From assembly GCF_032884065.1 (NCBI RefSeq), contig NC_088879.1, positions 22,926,038-22,990,037 of the forward strand: a DNA stretch of 64,000 bases, in the 5' to 3' direction. A program made the translations under genes and the position numbers. Position 1 is the stretch's first letter. Every line of letters begins with the position of its first letter. The notes below the pieces were generated by a model. That model worked only from the letters and a program-made list of their open reading frames with translations. It was not told the DNA's origin and ran no database searches. Positions 33,573-45,499 of the stretch are shown in pieces. This DNA comes from Artemia franciscana. Lineage: Eukaryota > Arthropoda > Branchiopoda > Anostraca > Artemiidae.

Positions 33573-36500
33573 CTAAAAAAATAAAGTCAAACACATTGAA
33601 TACCAAGCGAAATCTTAGAAAGCAGCAAATCAAAATAGTATATCTTTCAAATTAGACAATTGGATCTTTATGTTTGTACATACTGCCAGGGCCGTATCCA
33701 AGATTTTTTTTGGGGAGGGGTACAGATAAAAAAAAACTTTAAAAACGCATCAAAAATCCGTTTATATTCATTTTTTACGAGTCCGACAAACATTTCGCGG
33801 GGGGGGGGGGGGGTCAAGCCCCCTAAACCCACCCGCCTGGATACGGCCTTGCATGCTGCTCTTACCGAAAAGCACATAAAAAACCTACGCTTGTTTATAG
33901 GACGAAATTTGTTACCACAAAGGGAAAATCAACAAGGACAAAAAATCCTTGTCTACTTGACGATTACAACCTCATCTTAAAAAACGTAAAACTTAAATCC
34001 ACTACACTGCATAAAATATTTCGTTTCATCAGCTTTGTCTCAAACGCTTTAGTGTCTCCCATGTTCTTGACAGATATATTATTTCTCACACAACGCAAGT
34101 TTTGACACTGAGCCGGAACCAATGTCCCAACCCACGCATATCATCGCGCCCAAAACAAACGGGTAAATGTCAAAAACCCATAATTAGGGACAGATAAAAC
34201 GTTTTTTATGTTACCTCCAAGAATTTTTTTGTTCAAGGATTTAAACCAAAAATTTGAAAAACGCAAAGGGCATAACAAAAAATGTGGAATTAATTTCGTT
34301 AATTTATAATTGGGGGGGGGGGGGGCTACATCCCGCACCTAATTATCACCGGCATGCACGGCCAACTATCCTCACAAGTCTGCAAATCTTCGGAGGATAT
34401 ATGTATCTGCAAATACGACCACCAAACCGGTTGAAAATTCAGTTGGATAATAGTTTCTCAATTAGATTCAAGTTGCTACGTTAGTCTTGGGCAGGAAGAT
34501 TTGCACCACGACAGGTTTTCACATACGTTAAATGTTTCTAAACACCTTTTCCTTTTTACAAAAGCTCTGTGCTTTTTGCTGGCTTTGGCATGGTACTTCG
34601 TCCCCCCTGAAGTTCCTTTCCATATTGTAAGTGAGGTGAAAATACTAGGTGTCACTTTCTCGCGTGATTGCACCTTTACTACCTATATTAACAGTGTGAC
34701 CCGTAAAGCAAATGCATCTCTGCAAACCCTTCCAAAAATGCGTCGCTTCGGGTGCAAAGCCCACAGTTCTCTACGGACATACCTGTGCTACGTACGCACT
34801 ATACTTGAACACGGATGTCCCGTCTGGGCCCCGTCAGTATTAAGAACCACCTATTTAATGCAGGAACTGGAGTCAGTCCAAAAACGGACAACCAGGATTC
34901 CCTACCACGGTGCCCTAGCAACCCTTGAACTCCAAAGTTTGGAACTTAGTTTAGGTGACCTTATCCTGAGGTTTAGCAAAATGCTGCTGTCGAACCCTAC
35001 TCACCGTGATATTTTACTCCCAGAAGCCCTGAAAGTCAGCCGTACGAGACAGAAACTTTAACTTGTGCCTGTGCGTGCTCGGACGAACCGCTACCAGAAT
35101 TCTTTCGTCCCTTTTTTATACGTCAATATATAATAGTGCATAATAACATGTCTTGTATTTCGACATCAAATTAGCCATTTGAGCTACGAGCTCAACGTTG
35201 AGCTACGTTTAAATAAACCTTTCTTTTTATCTCTCTCTCATTCCCTTCTGGAAAAGGGAACAACTTCCTTTTCCGCTTGTTCAACACTTGGTAATCTTGC
35301 ACAAAACCAAATGATGAGTCATTGAAACGAAAAAACGTATAATCTATTTTTATTTTGGCAGTTCCATCCAGAATCCATGGGACAAGCTATTTTCAGATTC
35401 CGTAATTTTAATCATTTCAGTAAGATAATTATAGTAATACATTAAAAATACTATTTGCTTCATTCTACGGTTTATTTACAAGGTATTATGCAGGCAAATA
35501 ATATCAGCAGACAATGTATCATACCATTAGCGATAATAACAATAAAAATGTATCAAAATTTACAGAATGACTCTAGAATTTATTGTGCATTGGTTCAAAA
35601 AGTAGAGATATCTAGAGTCATATCACTGTTATCAACTTAGCAGTGTTTAAAAAACTACAACAATAAAAACAATAATTTGTTTCTACCCTCTTCACAAATA
35701 AATACAAGTGCTATTATACAAGAATGCTAATTTTATGTAGCTGTGAATTTCTGAACCTTAGCAAATCTCACAGAGGTAAAAAATCATAAATTGAAAAAGC
35801 AAGAAATAAGCAGATAGGGAGTTAGTGAATTATACAAAGAACATTTATCTAATAAATATCTGAGGCCCCTGGCCCCAAAAAGAATCTTATCTATGAGACA
35901 TGATGGCATTCAAGCTTTTCTCCGTAAAAAACGAAAACACCCAAACCAAATTACGGCAGGAAAAGTACAAAACGAGAGAGAAAAAAAAGTATAATTCAAC
36001 AAAACTTCAGCATAAGAGATAAGAAAATGAAAATCTGATGAATCAATACAACTAGACCACGGATGCAATTCAGAAAAAATGAACAACTTTTTCTTTACAC
36101 TTTTTGAACCTAATCGCTAGTTAATCCACTTTCATAGTAATGTATACAACAAAAATATGTATTTCTTAGTGATATAAGTGTTCCTGACCCATAGGGGAAA
36201 GAAAAGAAAAAAAAATACAATATCTGAAGAACTATCTATAGATTCCAAGGTATTCAGTGTTGATAAAAAACCCAACAAACTTGCAAACCGGTTTATTAAA
36301 AAATATATGAGGCGCCTTCCTGGGCAATTCTTATCAAACTAGTCTTTCCTAGTTTTTCCTTGATAGCTAGAATAACAAGAATTCGCGCATTCTTCATATC
36401 GCACCAAAAGGTAGCCCCAGATAAGTTAAGTGCGGAATTCAAAACGGAGCCCAGTTGTATACTCCAGTAAATCGTGAGTGTTCTATATAGGGTATACCAG

Positions 36501-39500
36501 TGGATACTGAAGACTTATGAATATTTTGAACCTCAGTAAAAAAAACTCTATGAGTCATACTTTAGTTTGAAAAGAACAGAGAAAATTTACTTCTTCAATG
36601 TGATTCAAAACTTTTGCTTCTATACCAACATTACAATTTTTTTAGTATAATGGTGCTGCAGCATTGTGGTTAAATATCTGATATACTGCTTCTAACCTCC
36701 AAGAAAGTCTGTGTTTCTACACAAACTGGTAGTATCTTATTTAACTGAATCCAATGATGGTCCCCTTACTTTTATATAGAGCTCGTTCCGCATAGAAAGT
36801 GATCATCAAATAATGCTAATTTTCCCCGAACAATGAAATCAGTATAGCCGGCACTGCAGCGAACACCTCTGGATACCTCAAATCTGGCGGACATCAATTT
36901 AGACATATCGAGATAGAGAGACTAGTCTTGACCCACTCCACTTTTAAATTTTGGATATGTTCAGTTATATTGTTGATGGCAAAAATAGTCAAAGCTGACA
37001 TGGAATTTAATCAATTTTTCCTTCAGTGGACTTATACACAGCTTACAGTGAAGAAAACTTAATTTGCTCACGTTTGCAAAAAATTTCAATATTGAGAGGG
37101 CGAGCATAAAAGGACTCTTCCTTGATGAAAGAGAGCAAAAATGGAAACACAGAAGTAATTTTCAGTAATAATATTTCCATTACTCTGCACTGAGAAGTCA
37201 TTCGGACCAACCTCAAGAAAAGGATTTGCCCCTAACTATGTGCAGGTGTGGAATCACTCAGTTTTTTTCTTTAAATCTTGTTCAATACTTTTTACTTACT
37301 AACTCTCAATATCAAACCATTGCAGTTGCACAGATCATGTTCAAAAGATTGCTTGATTTCTGCTTTGAATCAAATGGCAGTATTATTAGCAATATTTCTA
37401 GAAAGAAATGGTTATTTAGCTAATGATATTTAAAGCTATATGCTGACTTACTCCTTTAGCTAATCTCTTTTGAAGGAATGCGGAATGACCAACAGGTCTG
37501 TTAGGAAGTTGTGGCAACTTAGCTTTCAATTTTTCTTCTTCTCTCTGGAGGACTTCTTTCGGGTCAACCTATGAAAAAAAAAATCATTCTAAGGTCTAAG
37601 TACATTCTAAGAACTAAAGTATTTTAGTGTGTCAAATTCTATGATAGTTGTGCAAGAAACAAAAAGAGAAAGGGAGAGAGAGAGGGGGGGGGAGGGATAG
37701 AGAGAGTCTGATCTGAAATGTACTGACTCCTCTTTTTTTTAACGATGTTCCCAAAAAAGTGACTTTAGTTATTTCACAACTAGAAAAAAGTGACAACGAA
37801 GGGGCACTCAGAGCACAGTAAGATGAACGACACAGCTACCAGATACTACCTTATGATCATCATTGTTCTCTAAAATCCCGTGAGCTTACGGAAAAGAAGA
37901 CTAGAACACTTATTTTCTTCAATAGATTTAATTGCTCATACAAAAAGGCAGCTTTATTGAAAGCACAACTTCAATTATGGCACCAGGAACAAAAAACCTG
38001 TGTAAAGTAAAGCTTGTGACTGTTTGCGAACAGGAATAATACGTACGATTAGCATCCAGGAGTAGGTGTAACGAATTACAGGTAGAATTAAACTTAAAAA
38101 GTAGATAATTACAGGTAGAAAAATAACTTTTAAACAGGTAGATAACTAACCGTTATCACTTCTTAGGATTTTTGAGCGCTAAGTTCTGAATTCATTTTCA
38201 AACAAGTACGTCCATGGGTTCGGCATCATCTGGCCTTTCCATTTACTTAAAACGAGCTTTTAATCCTGCTTCCAGCATGCTTTGAGCCAGACCAATATTC
38301 AAATAGTCCTTTTCTTTTACTAATTTTTTCAGATGTTCTCCTGTCTCTCTCAGAAGAGTAGCACCGACTTCTTTCTTCTATTCAACCATCTCTTTTTTTT
38401 CATGAATTTCTGACTCCAGCTGCGCTATTTTCTACTTCCTCTGAATTATTTCCATAAATATTTTTAAAATAAGTTTAGCCTTTTCTTTTTTCCGAAGCTT
38501 TTCTTTATCTGACTCATCCTGTTTTCGTCCAATAACCTAACTCTAGCTGATCTGGCCTCGTATGTTCTCATAATTGTGAAGAACCTCAGCAACAAAAGCT
38601 TTAGCACTTAGGGTCTGCTCTTCTGTACGGGCTTCCCTGCTACTCATCAACTGAGCTGACCGAGAAAATCCTCGCTCGACTTCTGCCTGCTCTAACTACT
38701 CGAGCCAAAGCATGATATTTCACATCATATGTTAATGTCTTAAGTTCTAAGATCTGGTGCCAATAGTTATCAATTCATGAACTGTTTGTGGGTGCTGATA
38801 CAGGTTCTGACTGTAATAATAACCATTCTCCAAGGACTTTCTCAATGTTCGTCTCAAACAGAGGTTCACTTGAGATGTAAAGCATATCATTTCAAACCCA
38901 ACGGCTGGGAATCTGGCTTGGGAAGGCCAAAGCAGCAAAGACTTCAGAAAAACTCATTGTTCACATGGCATTTCACCAACAAATATAGTAGAGCAGCTTT
39001 GATATGCTTCCTAACACGCAGGATTCGCTCGCTACATAAAGCTTGCTCCAGATATACTTCTGCAGTACTGCCTATGCCTTCAAATCCGATGACGAGGCTA
39101 TGACCGACATCATCAACAAATACGATTTGACCGAGAAGAACTATACACAAGCGTCCCAACACGAAATTCCACAAACGAATCAATGGCTCTTGTTGTTCAA
39201 ACAGTCCAGTAAATTCAATGAAGGTATTTGCATATTTCACAAAAAACTCGACTTAAGCTTTCCTTGTTGGCTTTCTGAGCCAAATGAGTTTTCAGATGCT
39301 TAGGATTTGAAATAAGGTACTTTAAAGTCTTTTCTTTGGAAAGAATTCCAAGAAATATTCAACCAGAGCAGGGAATTGCTTGATCAAGTAGCTTCTCCAG
39401 TGGTGTGCCACCTCGTGAAGACATGCTTTACGAGCTTATGTCGTCAAACTTTAACTTTTAGCTGACGCCTAAGATCGTTTCAACAAGCTGCCCATTCACT

Positions 39501-41433
39501 GAAAAATGGTAGACAGCAATGATCATATCAGAAAATTCCTCCTGGAGCTCCTGTAGTCCTTTTTGGGACGCAGTATGCATTGAGTGGATATTGCAAGTAC
39601 CAATTTCTAAAATACTTCATGAATACCGCTTTTTCCCTTCCGAGTCAACCATTGACCAGACTTTCCTATTAACAACAAGACCATCGCGCGCAAGTGCCAA
39701 GAATCTCAACCACTTGAGGAGCTTCTTGCTCAGACCCTCGCTGATAGCAGACCCCAGATAATATGTTCTAAGCAGCCGAGAAATAACTAGTGTTTGCTCC
39801 TTTGACCAGAACCGGACTCTTACTGGAGCTCTTTGACCCTAACGTTGTTTGTGGTCTCATTATATTCCAGCAAAAAGTCGGACTTCTCGATATCTTCAAC
39901 TGAAATTTTCCTAAAATAAGGGTAAATAACCTGTCAACGAGCATGCCTTTTTCTGGCATTTCAAGAGAAGTATTCCAGGAAAGCACCGTGGAACGTAGTT
40001 TGAAAGCTGTAACAACATCGCACGAAGGAGCAGCAAAAAGCTCGCTATGATTTTCAAAACCCATGTTTTTTCTGTCCTTGAAACTACATCCCTCTAGCAG
40101 AACATCTCAAACTTATTCTCTGCTATAGTTCCAGCTTATAACTCGTTTTGATTTGAAGTTGAAGCATTGAGTCTGAGTCGACGCGGGTTTGGCATAGTAG
40201 ATACTTGTGTTCTTTACACCTGCATGTTAAAGAAGAGCTTGAAATCTTTTTTGGCAGCAGAGTTTCTTTTTGCATATTTTTTCAGAAAAATGAACTGTCA
40301 CCATCCCTATTCTCGGCAAACGACCCTTGCACTTACCGTCATTTTCATCTTGCCTACCATATCAATTTCCTCAAAATTTCATCTTACCAATCACTCACTG
40401 TAACCTGAAAAAGAACAGTTGGTAGGATGTTTTAGGAAAGCCTTCTCACCAACTTACATATTAACGCAAATAAGTAATCATGGTTACAGTGGTATCTGCA
40501 GCCTAGTAAAAGAGCGAACCTCGGCCCAGCACTTGTAATTCTGTGCCCCTATGGGGTGGGGGTTAGAGTCATGGTGCTTTTGATCATTTGGTCTAGGCCA
40601 GGGTTTGTGGCATGAGCCTGTAAACTTGGCCAAAGTCGACGCAGCTGTAAATATCTACCTGGATAAATTCGGAAAGGCAACAATTAGGGGTACGACGCAT
40701 AGGATGGCTTCCCCCAGCCATCCATTGCATTTCTTGCCTGAGGGCATAGTCGAGGGTCAGAATCGCCAGCATGATATTTCAAGGTTAAAACCGCAATCCT
40801 TACCTTTTTCTCTACATAGTACCCAAAACTAAAAGCCCCTTTAGAAAGAAAAAAAACTTTCTTGTGCGTGTAAAAAAAAACAAAACAAAAAAACTGCAGC
40901 AACCCAGGAATGAACGCTTTATACTTTATACAATCAAACAGTGATTTGTAATCTTGAAATCTTTCGGGAGGACCTTGCTAAGGAGAAAGCATTCGCCTCA
41001 AGAATGCGAGAATCCGAGCATAAATCCTTTGCACTTCACTTTTTGTCTGTGCAGGCATTAGCAATTCCCGACTGAATTATATAGAAAATTTGGAAAGTAT
41101 ATTATGATCTCTTCTTTCTCTTTTTCATTTCCTGCAACAACATCCTACTAAATTTACGAAAACTGACGGTATAGAGAAAATTATGCACCATTTCTGTTGG
41201 CCTGCCATGTATTCTCTCGTTCTTCCATTCTAATGTTTTAGAGCTATCAAAGAAAACTAAAATAAAAAATAACCAAAAATTGATAGAAAAAACAATGTTT
41301 CTGTTATGAAAGTAAAGAGCAAAGTTGAAACTTTAATGAACAATTATTATAACCCGTCAATCCATGCCGTCCTAAATAGACTTGCTCTTTACTGAAAGCG
41401 AAAAAAAGTAAATGATCGAGGGTTGTTATATCA

Positions 41434-41486
<53 letters not shown>

Positions 41487-44400
41487 AGCGCCTTAGTTGC
41501 CAATAGTTATCATCAATTTTCCTTCCTGAGCCTATGGAGCATATGCAACCGGTAAATTCACCAGCGGAATACTGGAAGTCTAAAGAGGGATCACCAGCGG
41601 AATGAAAAAAAGTCTAAAGAGGGATTTTCTAATAGTTGCTAGGAGGTTGCTGGAGCATGTCCAGAATTTTCATACGTAGGGAGGAGGGGGATGACCTATC
41701 AAATTTTTCTTCGTGGGAGGTGTACCAAAATATTCTTCCATGAACTTTTTTAACAGCCTTGAGTATACCTGTAATTTTTTATACTGATTTGTAAGTTGAA
41801 GATTTTTTTTTTTTGGAGGGGGGGGGGGTTAAACCCGGTATCCCCCTTCCCCTCCCTAGATACAGCCCTGGCTACTATTGTTTGAAACTTAATCACAAAA
41901 GAATTGCATCAATTGGATCTTGCTGTGCATGCAATTGACCTAGTTTCTAAATGCCAATTTGCCTTTTTGGTTTCAATAAGTCCTAGTCAATCTAGCAAGG
42001 GCATGGATTACGGGGTTATAGTTTTTGCTCGTTTGAGTTTCGCCTTTGCTCTTTACTTTCATCACAAAAAGAGTATTTTTGGTTAATTTTTATTTTACTT
42101 TTTCTAGATAGCTCCAAAACATCATGGTTGCAGTGGTAGTTGCAGCCTAGTAAAGAGCAAACAACAAGATGCAGCCGCAGTTACTATTATTTTAAACTTA
42201 TTCACAAAAGCATTGCATCGATTGGATCTTGCTGTGCATGCAATTGACCTAGTTTATAAATACCTATTTGCCTTTTTGGTTTCTGTAAGTCCTAGTCAAT
42301 CTTACAACGGCATGGATTAAGGGGTTATAATTTTTGCTCGTTTGAGTTTCAACTTTGCTCTTGACTTTCATCAAAAAGAGTATTTTTCTATTAATTTTTT
42401 TTTTTTACTTTTTCAAGATCTAGATTCAAGCTCTAAAACATCACGGTTGCAGAGGCAGCCGCAACCTAGTAAAGAGCGAAAAACAGGCCACAGTAATCAA
42501 AGTTGAAAAACACGTTTAGAAAAAACTGCCTAGTAAAAAAAAAAAAATTCGACCTGACGCTATTCAGAAATGGTAACTATTATTTCTGTTCGCCTGAAAA
42601 GTAAAAGTTTACTGCGAAAAGCAATTTATGGTGATATCGAAAAAAGCCTGAAACCCGTCGAAAATGGTGTCAGATCATAATGAAAATCGTACCATTGGAA
42701 TTAGCATAGTCGACAACCTTTTACAGAGAAATTACAGTCCCGAACATTGAACGACAAGGAAAATCACTTTTTTGCATGGGCTACAAAGATACTTCATGGC
42801 TCATTTAAAAGCTATTTCTCACATCTACGTGCTATTTATAAATTACACCATCTACTAAGTGCCATATGGCAAAAAACGGTACTTTCTGTACCGTTTCTAA
42901 AGGGTAGGGCTAGCGGGCTACGAAAACATCGTAGACAGATGTTTAATAGCTCACATAACATCTTTTTCTCCTATCTACGCTTTCCCTGTAAATTCCACCA
43001 TCTGCAAATGCCACTAAAATGGCACCATTTGAGCCATTTACCAAGTGGCAAGGCTGGGGCTAGCAGGCTGCCAGAACTTCTTAGAGAGATGTTTAATTGC
43101 TCATTTGAAAGCTATTGCTCATATATACGTGCTTTCTATCAGTTCTACCATCCTTAAGTACCATACAGCACCAAAAACGGCACTTCTGGGGCCATTTCTT
43201 AAGTGGAAAAGCGTGTAAACATAAAACGGAACCATTGTAATAATTGTGGTTTAAAACCCTTAACTGGAGATATAGAAGAGCCCTTTCTTTATACTCCCCC
43301 TCCAAGCCCCCTTAGTAAGTCTAATTAGTCGGTTGGGCGAATTCAATATGAACTCTTTAACACGGTCAGCCGACGTTGAAGCTCGCAAAATGATTTTTAA
43401 AATATCAAATGTTCTTAAGAGGAAGAGATTCATAGAATAGAAAATAATTCAATCTCGAAATTCCAAATGACTATTCCTCGACGCCCCCTCCCTTCCTCCT
43501 GCTTGCAAAAGTTCAGCTTCACCAAACGTAATTTAATGCTCTTACTTTTTATAATGGAAACCTTTAATAGCTCTAAGTTACAAATGTATTTGCTGAATAA
43601 GGTCCTATAACTATGCTTTTAGTGATCACATAACTCAGTCTTTGGTAAGTTACAAAATTATGGAACTGCAAGAACAAATATATTGAATTCGTTCATCATC
43701 TGCCGTAGTTCAGTTACTAGCGCCTTAGACTTAGAATCAGAATGGCAAGAGTTAAGTTCCGAAATCCTGCTTTTTTTTCAATTATGGTTTTGTGCCTTAT
43801 ATTTGGCTATTTTTCAGCTAATTCACTATTTGTATAAATTTTTTTTGTGAATTATGAAATGTTCTGTAAACTACTTTTGGTACAAATTACGCCCCGAGTT
43901 CCAACCCCTTGCCACTTAGGGGATGGAGAAGCGTAGGCAAAGATCCTGCAACTACTCAAAGTGTACCTTCAAAGAAGGATTGCTTATTGTTATATTTATT
44001 TATTCATATCATTTCATTTTTTTTACTATTTAACAGACAGAATAAAACTATTTGTAATGTATATAGAGATATCATAGCGCGAAAAACCTATTTTCATTTT
44101 TTTTTCCTGTGATATTTTCCTAGTTGTCAGGTTGCTATCCCACACCAGTATTCCTAAAGTTTAGTTAATGTTTATCAGGGGGGGGAGGAGTTGGGAGATG
44201 CTTAGTGAAATAAGTTAGACATTACCAACATTTTGCTTAGGTTTTGAAAACCTTAAAAATCTTCTTTAGAAAAATAGTTACTCTTTCCTAACTGTTCAGG
44301 TTGCAATTCTAAAAATAGGATAGTTTGAACACAAATCAAGATTGTTATTTCGCATATTCTATAGGTGGGGGGAGGGGAAGTCCTTTAAACAAAATTTGGG

Positions 44401-44938
44401 GAGGCTAGCTCCTAAATTTAATTTCCCTTAGTAAATGTAAATTTATGGCTTAACGTTTTTTCTAAGATCAATAAACAGAAGAGAGAAAACATTTTTTATT
44501 CTTTTCTGTTCAGTAATAAATAGTAATAAGTCTTATAACTTCAGCTAAATAAGTCGCATAAATATTCTTGGTTCTCCAAGCTTAAAATAGAAGCTAAACC
44601 TGTTGCCTAGGTTCTGTTGTTACTACTAAGAATTTGTGATATTTTGAGTGCAAAATATTAAATGTACTAGTTCCATGCTTGGTATTTCAATTTTAAGTTA
44701 GATTTGTCCATGCAAATGAATAAAAACTGGTTTTTACAGTTGCGTATCAATTTGTCTCAATGTATTTTTCATTTTTTTCAAAAATGTTGTTTTTTTTCAT
44801 CTAAAATATAGACACATTGATTACGTTAGTTAGAATGTACAATAAACAAGTAGACAAAATTACCTTCTCTTCAGATGTGTTTTCTTCAACAGCTTGAGAG
44901 GCTGATGATGCAGTGACTGTTGGTGTTCCTTCACTCAT
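33381..44938 (-). CDS. ENSA: endosulfine/ARPP19 homologue (spliced gene, 3 coding exons)
   Basis: Joining 44938-44864, 37568-37452 and 33572-33381 on the minus strand gives 127 residues plus stop; human ENSA is ~121. Introns are GT-AG and all junctions fall between codons. The protein begins MSEGTPTVTASSASQ. Exon 2 gives EEEKLKAKLPQLPNRPVGHS and FLQKRLAKG. Exon 3 gives QKYFDSGDYNMARQRG, with the invariant FDSGDY whose Ser is phosphorylated by Greatwall kinase. A C-terminal SRKTSILTSK matches the PKA site region (RKxS). The family, when phosphorylated, inhibits PP2A-B55 and so supports mitotic entry. No lesions are seen, so it is probably functional. The vertebrate paralogues ENSA and ARPP19 cannot be told apart in invertebrates, so the symbol is nominal. 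Confidence 0.93.
33687..33851. mobile_element. hAT-type MITE (165 bp)
   Basis: Ends CAGGGCCGTATCCAAG and CCTGGATACGGCCTTG are inverted repeats matching at 14 of 16. They are flanked by CATACTGC (33679-33686) and CATGCTGC (33852-33859), an 8-bp target duplication with one change. The interior has a 14-17 bp G tract and 'GTCAAGCCCCCTAAACCC'. A related end occurs near 41.87 kb. Confidence 0.7.
34480..35240 (+). pseudogene. LINE 3' end: C-terminal part of reverse transcriptase ORF
   Basis: From ~34590 the frame reads VPFHIVSEVKILGVTFSRDC, then CYVRTILEHGCPVWAPSVLR, then LESVQKRTTRIPYHGALATL ending at 35061. After that stop the same frame continues LVPVRARTNRYQNSFVPF. 'VKILGVTFS', 'LEHGCPVW' and 'ESVQKR..RI' are the standard thumb-to-C-terminus landmarks of CR1/jockey-type LINEs. 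The sequence ends in a TCTCTCTCTC microsatellite near 35235, possibly the element's 3' tail. 5'-truncated, as LINEs usually are, and inserted antisense in ENSA intron 2. Confidence 0.75.
35241..37451. other. unassigned part of ENSA intron 2
   Basis: No gene or recognisable repeat seen. Confidence 0.4.
37452..37568 (-). CDS. ENSA: ENSA coding exon 2
   Basis: 117 nt, 39 codons: VDPKEVLQREEEKLKAKLPQ, LPNRPVGHSAFLQKRLAKG. Flanked by acceptor TTTCATAG and donor GGA|GTAAGT. 'KLKAK.P.L....G.S.FL.KRL.KG' is the conserved entry to the endosulfine core. Confidence 0.93.
38180..40065 (-). pseudogene. hAT-like transposase remnant (invertebrate 'VERGFS' type), badly broken
   Basis: On the minus strand, N- to C-terminal, I read IGTCNIHSMHTASQKGLQEL with AVYHFFSEWA (~39.61-39.48 kb), ILSKEKTLKYLISNPKHL, and FVKYANTFIEFTGLFEQQEP with LIRLW (~39.25-39.15 kb). 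A C-terminal AEVERGFSRSAQLMS (~38.69-38.65 kb) is followed by a charged coiled-coil-like tail (EHLKKLVKEKDYLNIGLAQS). The Cys-His block and the ERGFS block near the C-terminus resemble an unnamed hAT-like transposase family of invertebrates, recalled from memory. More than ten stops and shifts. It lies in the same orientation as ENSA, in intron 1. Confidence 0.4.
40066..41435. other. unassigned sequence in ENSA intron 1
   Basis: Contains a stray piece of the T5 family ('ATCATGGTTACAGTGGTATC..CAGCCTAGTAAA', 40478-40520) and a weak tRNA-like stretch at ~40969-41040 with a clean CATTC/GAATG stem. Nothing coding. Confidence 0.4.
41436..41485 (+). repeat. poly(A) tract of 50
   Basis: Uninterrupted A run preceded by 'GAGGGTTGTTATATCAAT'. 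It may be a retroposon tail or a mononucleotide repeat. Confidence 0.9.
41652..41870. mobile_element. possible hAT MITE related to the one at 33.69 kb
   Basis: The right end CCCTAGATACAGCCCTG (41854-41870) is the reverse complement of a CAGGGCTGTATCTAGGG terminus, close to the CAGGGCCGTATCC end of the other MITE. A left end with CATGTCCAGAATTTTC at ~41655 is degraded. No target duplication identified. Confidence 0.35.
41885..42480 (+). repeat. tandem duplication T5 (2 units of 309 bp)
   Basis: 'CACAAAAG.ATTGCATC' at 41894 recurs at 42203. Both copies continue with GGATCTTGCTGTGCATGCAA and 'GTTTGAGTTTC', ending with 'CATCA(T/C)GGTTGCAG', '(T/C)CTAGTAAAGAGC'. Roughly 85-90% alike by eye. Confidence 0.75.
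42790..43215 (+). repeat. tandem repeat T6 (3 units of ~150 bp)
   Basis: 'CTCATTTAAAAGCTATTTCT' near 42801 recurs near 42951 and 43100. Each is followed by 'ACGTGCT', 'CACCATCT', 'AAGTGCCAT' and 'AGATGTTTAAT'. A 136-codon open frame spans the array because the unit happens to lack stops in that frame. Its protein is just the repeat, so I do not call a gene. Confidence 0.65.
43216..43705. other. unassigned sequence in ENSA intron 1
   Basis: Nothing recognised. Confidence 0.4.
43706..43777 (+). repeat. tRNA-like sequence (SINE head or tRNA pseudogene)
   Basis: 'GCCGTAGTTCAGTTACTAGCGC' resembles a tRNA D-arm with A box. ACTTAGAA sits where an anticodon loop (possibly UAG, Leu) would be. 'GTTCCGAAATCC' resembles the B box with one inserted base. 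It ends in T8. The anticodon stem has a mismatch and the acceptor stem does not close, so this is not a working tRNA. Confidence 0.35.
43778..44863. other. unassigned sequence in ENSA intron 1
   Basis: No gene or recognisable repeat. Confidence 0.4.
44864..44938 (-). CDS. ENSA: ENSA coding exon 1
   Basis: 75 nt, 25 codons: MSEGTPTVTASSASQ then AVEENTSEEK, ending at donor AAG|GTAATT. The low-complexity acidic N-terminus is typical of endosulfines. A further upstream non-coding exon cannot be excluded. Confidence 0.85.
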
Positions 44939-45331
44939 GTTTTGATTTCAACTATATTACTCTCAATAATACCAAAGTAAATATAGGAAACTACTGGAAA
45001 ATAAAATAGTATACACATAACTCTTGTAATAAATTTACAATAATAGTAGAATCATCACATTTTTCTTTAATAACTCATAATTGCAAAATTTATTAGCCAA
45101 ATTACTACATAAATGTGAAGAGTTGGGATACAATTGTAATAGTAGCATCTTTTATGTCTGGGAAGTATGATATAGGGAAATCAAGAGGTACCATTATTTT
45201 GTTTACTTGAGAGAATGAATTCAGCCAAGATTACATTCTATTCAAACCGGTATTATGAACTAAGCTTACTCTTGATGATAACTACGTGCACAAAAGAGTC
45301 TGATCTTCTATCCACTGGAGGAGCTTTTTGC

Positions 45332-45334
<3 letters not shown>
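44939..45334 (-). other. ENSA upstream region
   Basis: Presumably the 5' untranslated region and promoter of ENSA; no clear TATA box or initiator identified. Confidence 0.35.
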
Positions 45335-45394
<60 letters not shown>

Positions 45395-45499
45395 AATCTT
45401 TCAAAGTGAACCTGACAAAAGCAGAAAAGATACATCTCCTTCTGTCAAGTTCAGTTTCGACTATCTTTTCTCCATTTGTCAAGAACACTTCAAAAGGTT

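Larger units (their letters stand above)
33573..37451 (-). other. ENSA intron 2 (3879 bp)
   Basis: GT-AG (GTAAGT ... TTTTTTAG). It contains a hAT MITE (33687-33851) and a LINE 3' end on the opposite strand (34480-35240). The rest, 35241-37451, shows nothing recognisable. Confidence 0.85.
37569..44863 (-). other. ENSA intron 1 (7295 bp)
   Basis: GT-AG (GTAATT ... TTTTCATAG). It carries a transposase remnant, poly(A) tract, MITE, tandem arrays T5 and T6, and tRNA-like sequences. Confidence 0.85.

Noticed and set aside
42747..43157. 136-codon plus-strand open frame as a gene
   Set aside because: It coincides with a three-unit tandem repeat and its protein is the repeat translated; no family motif.
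43706..43777. Functional tRNA gene
   Set aside because: Mismatched anticodon stem, inserted base in the B box, acceptor stem does not pair.
45335..45391. Lys-rich open frame over the A57 tract
   Set aside because: Poly-Lys from a homopolymer; not a gene.
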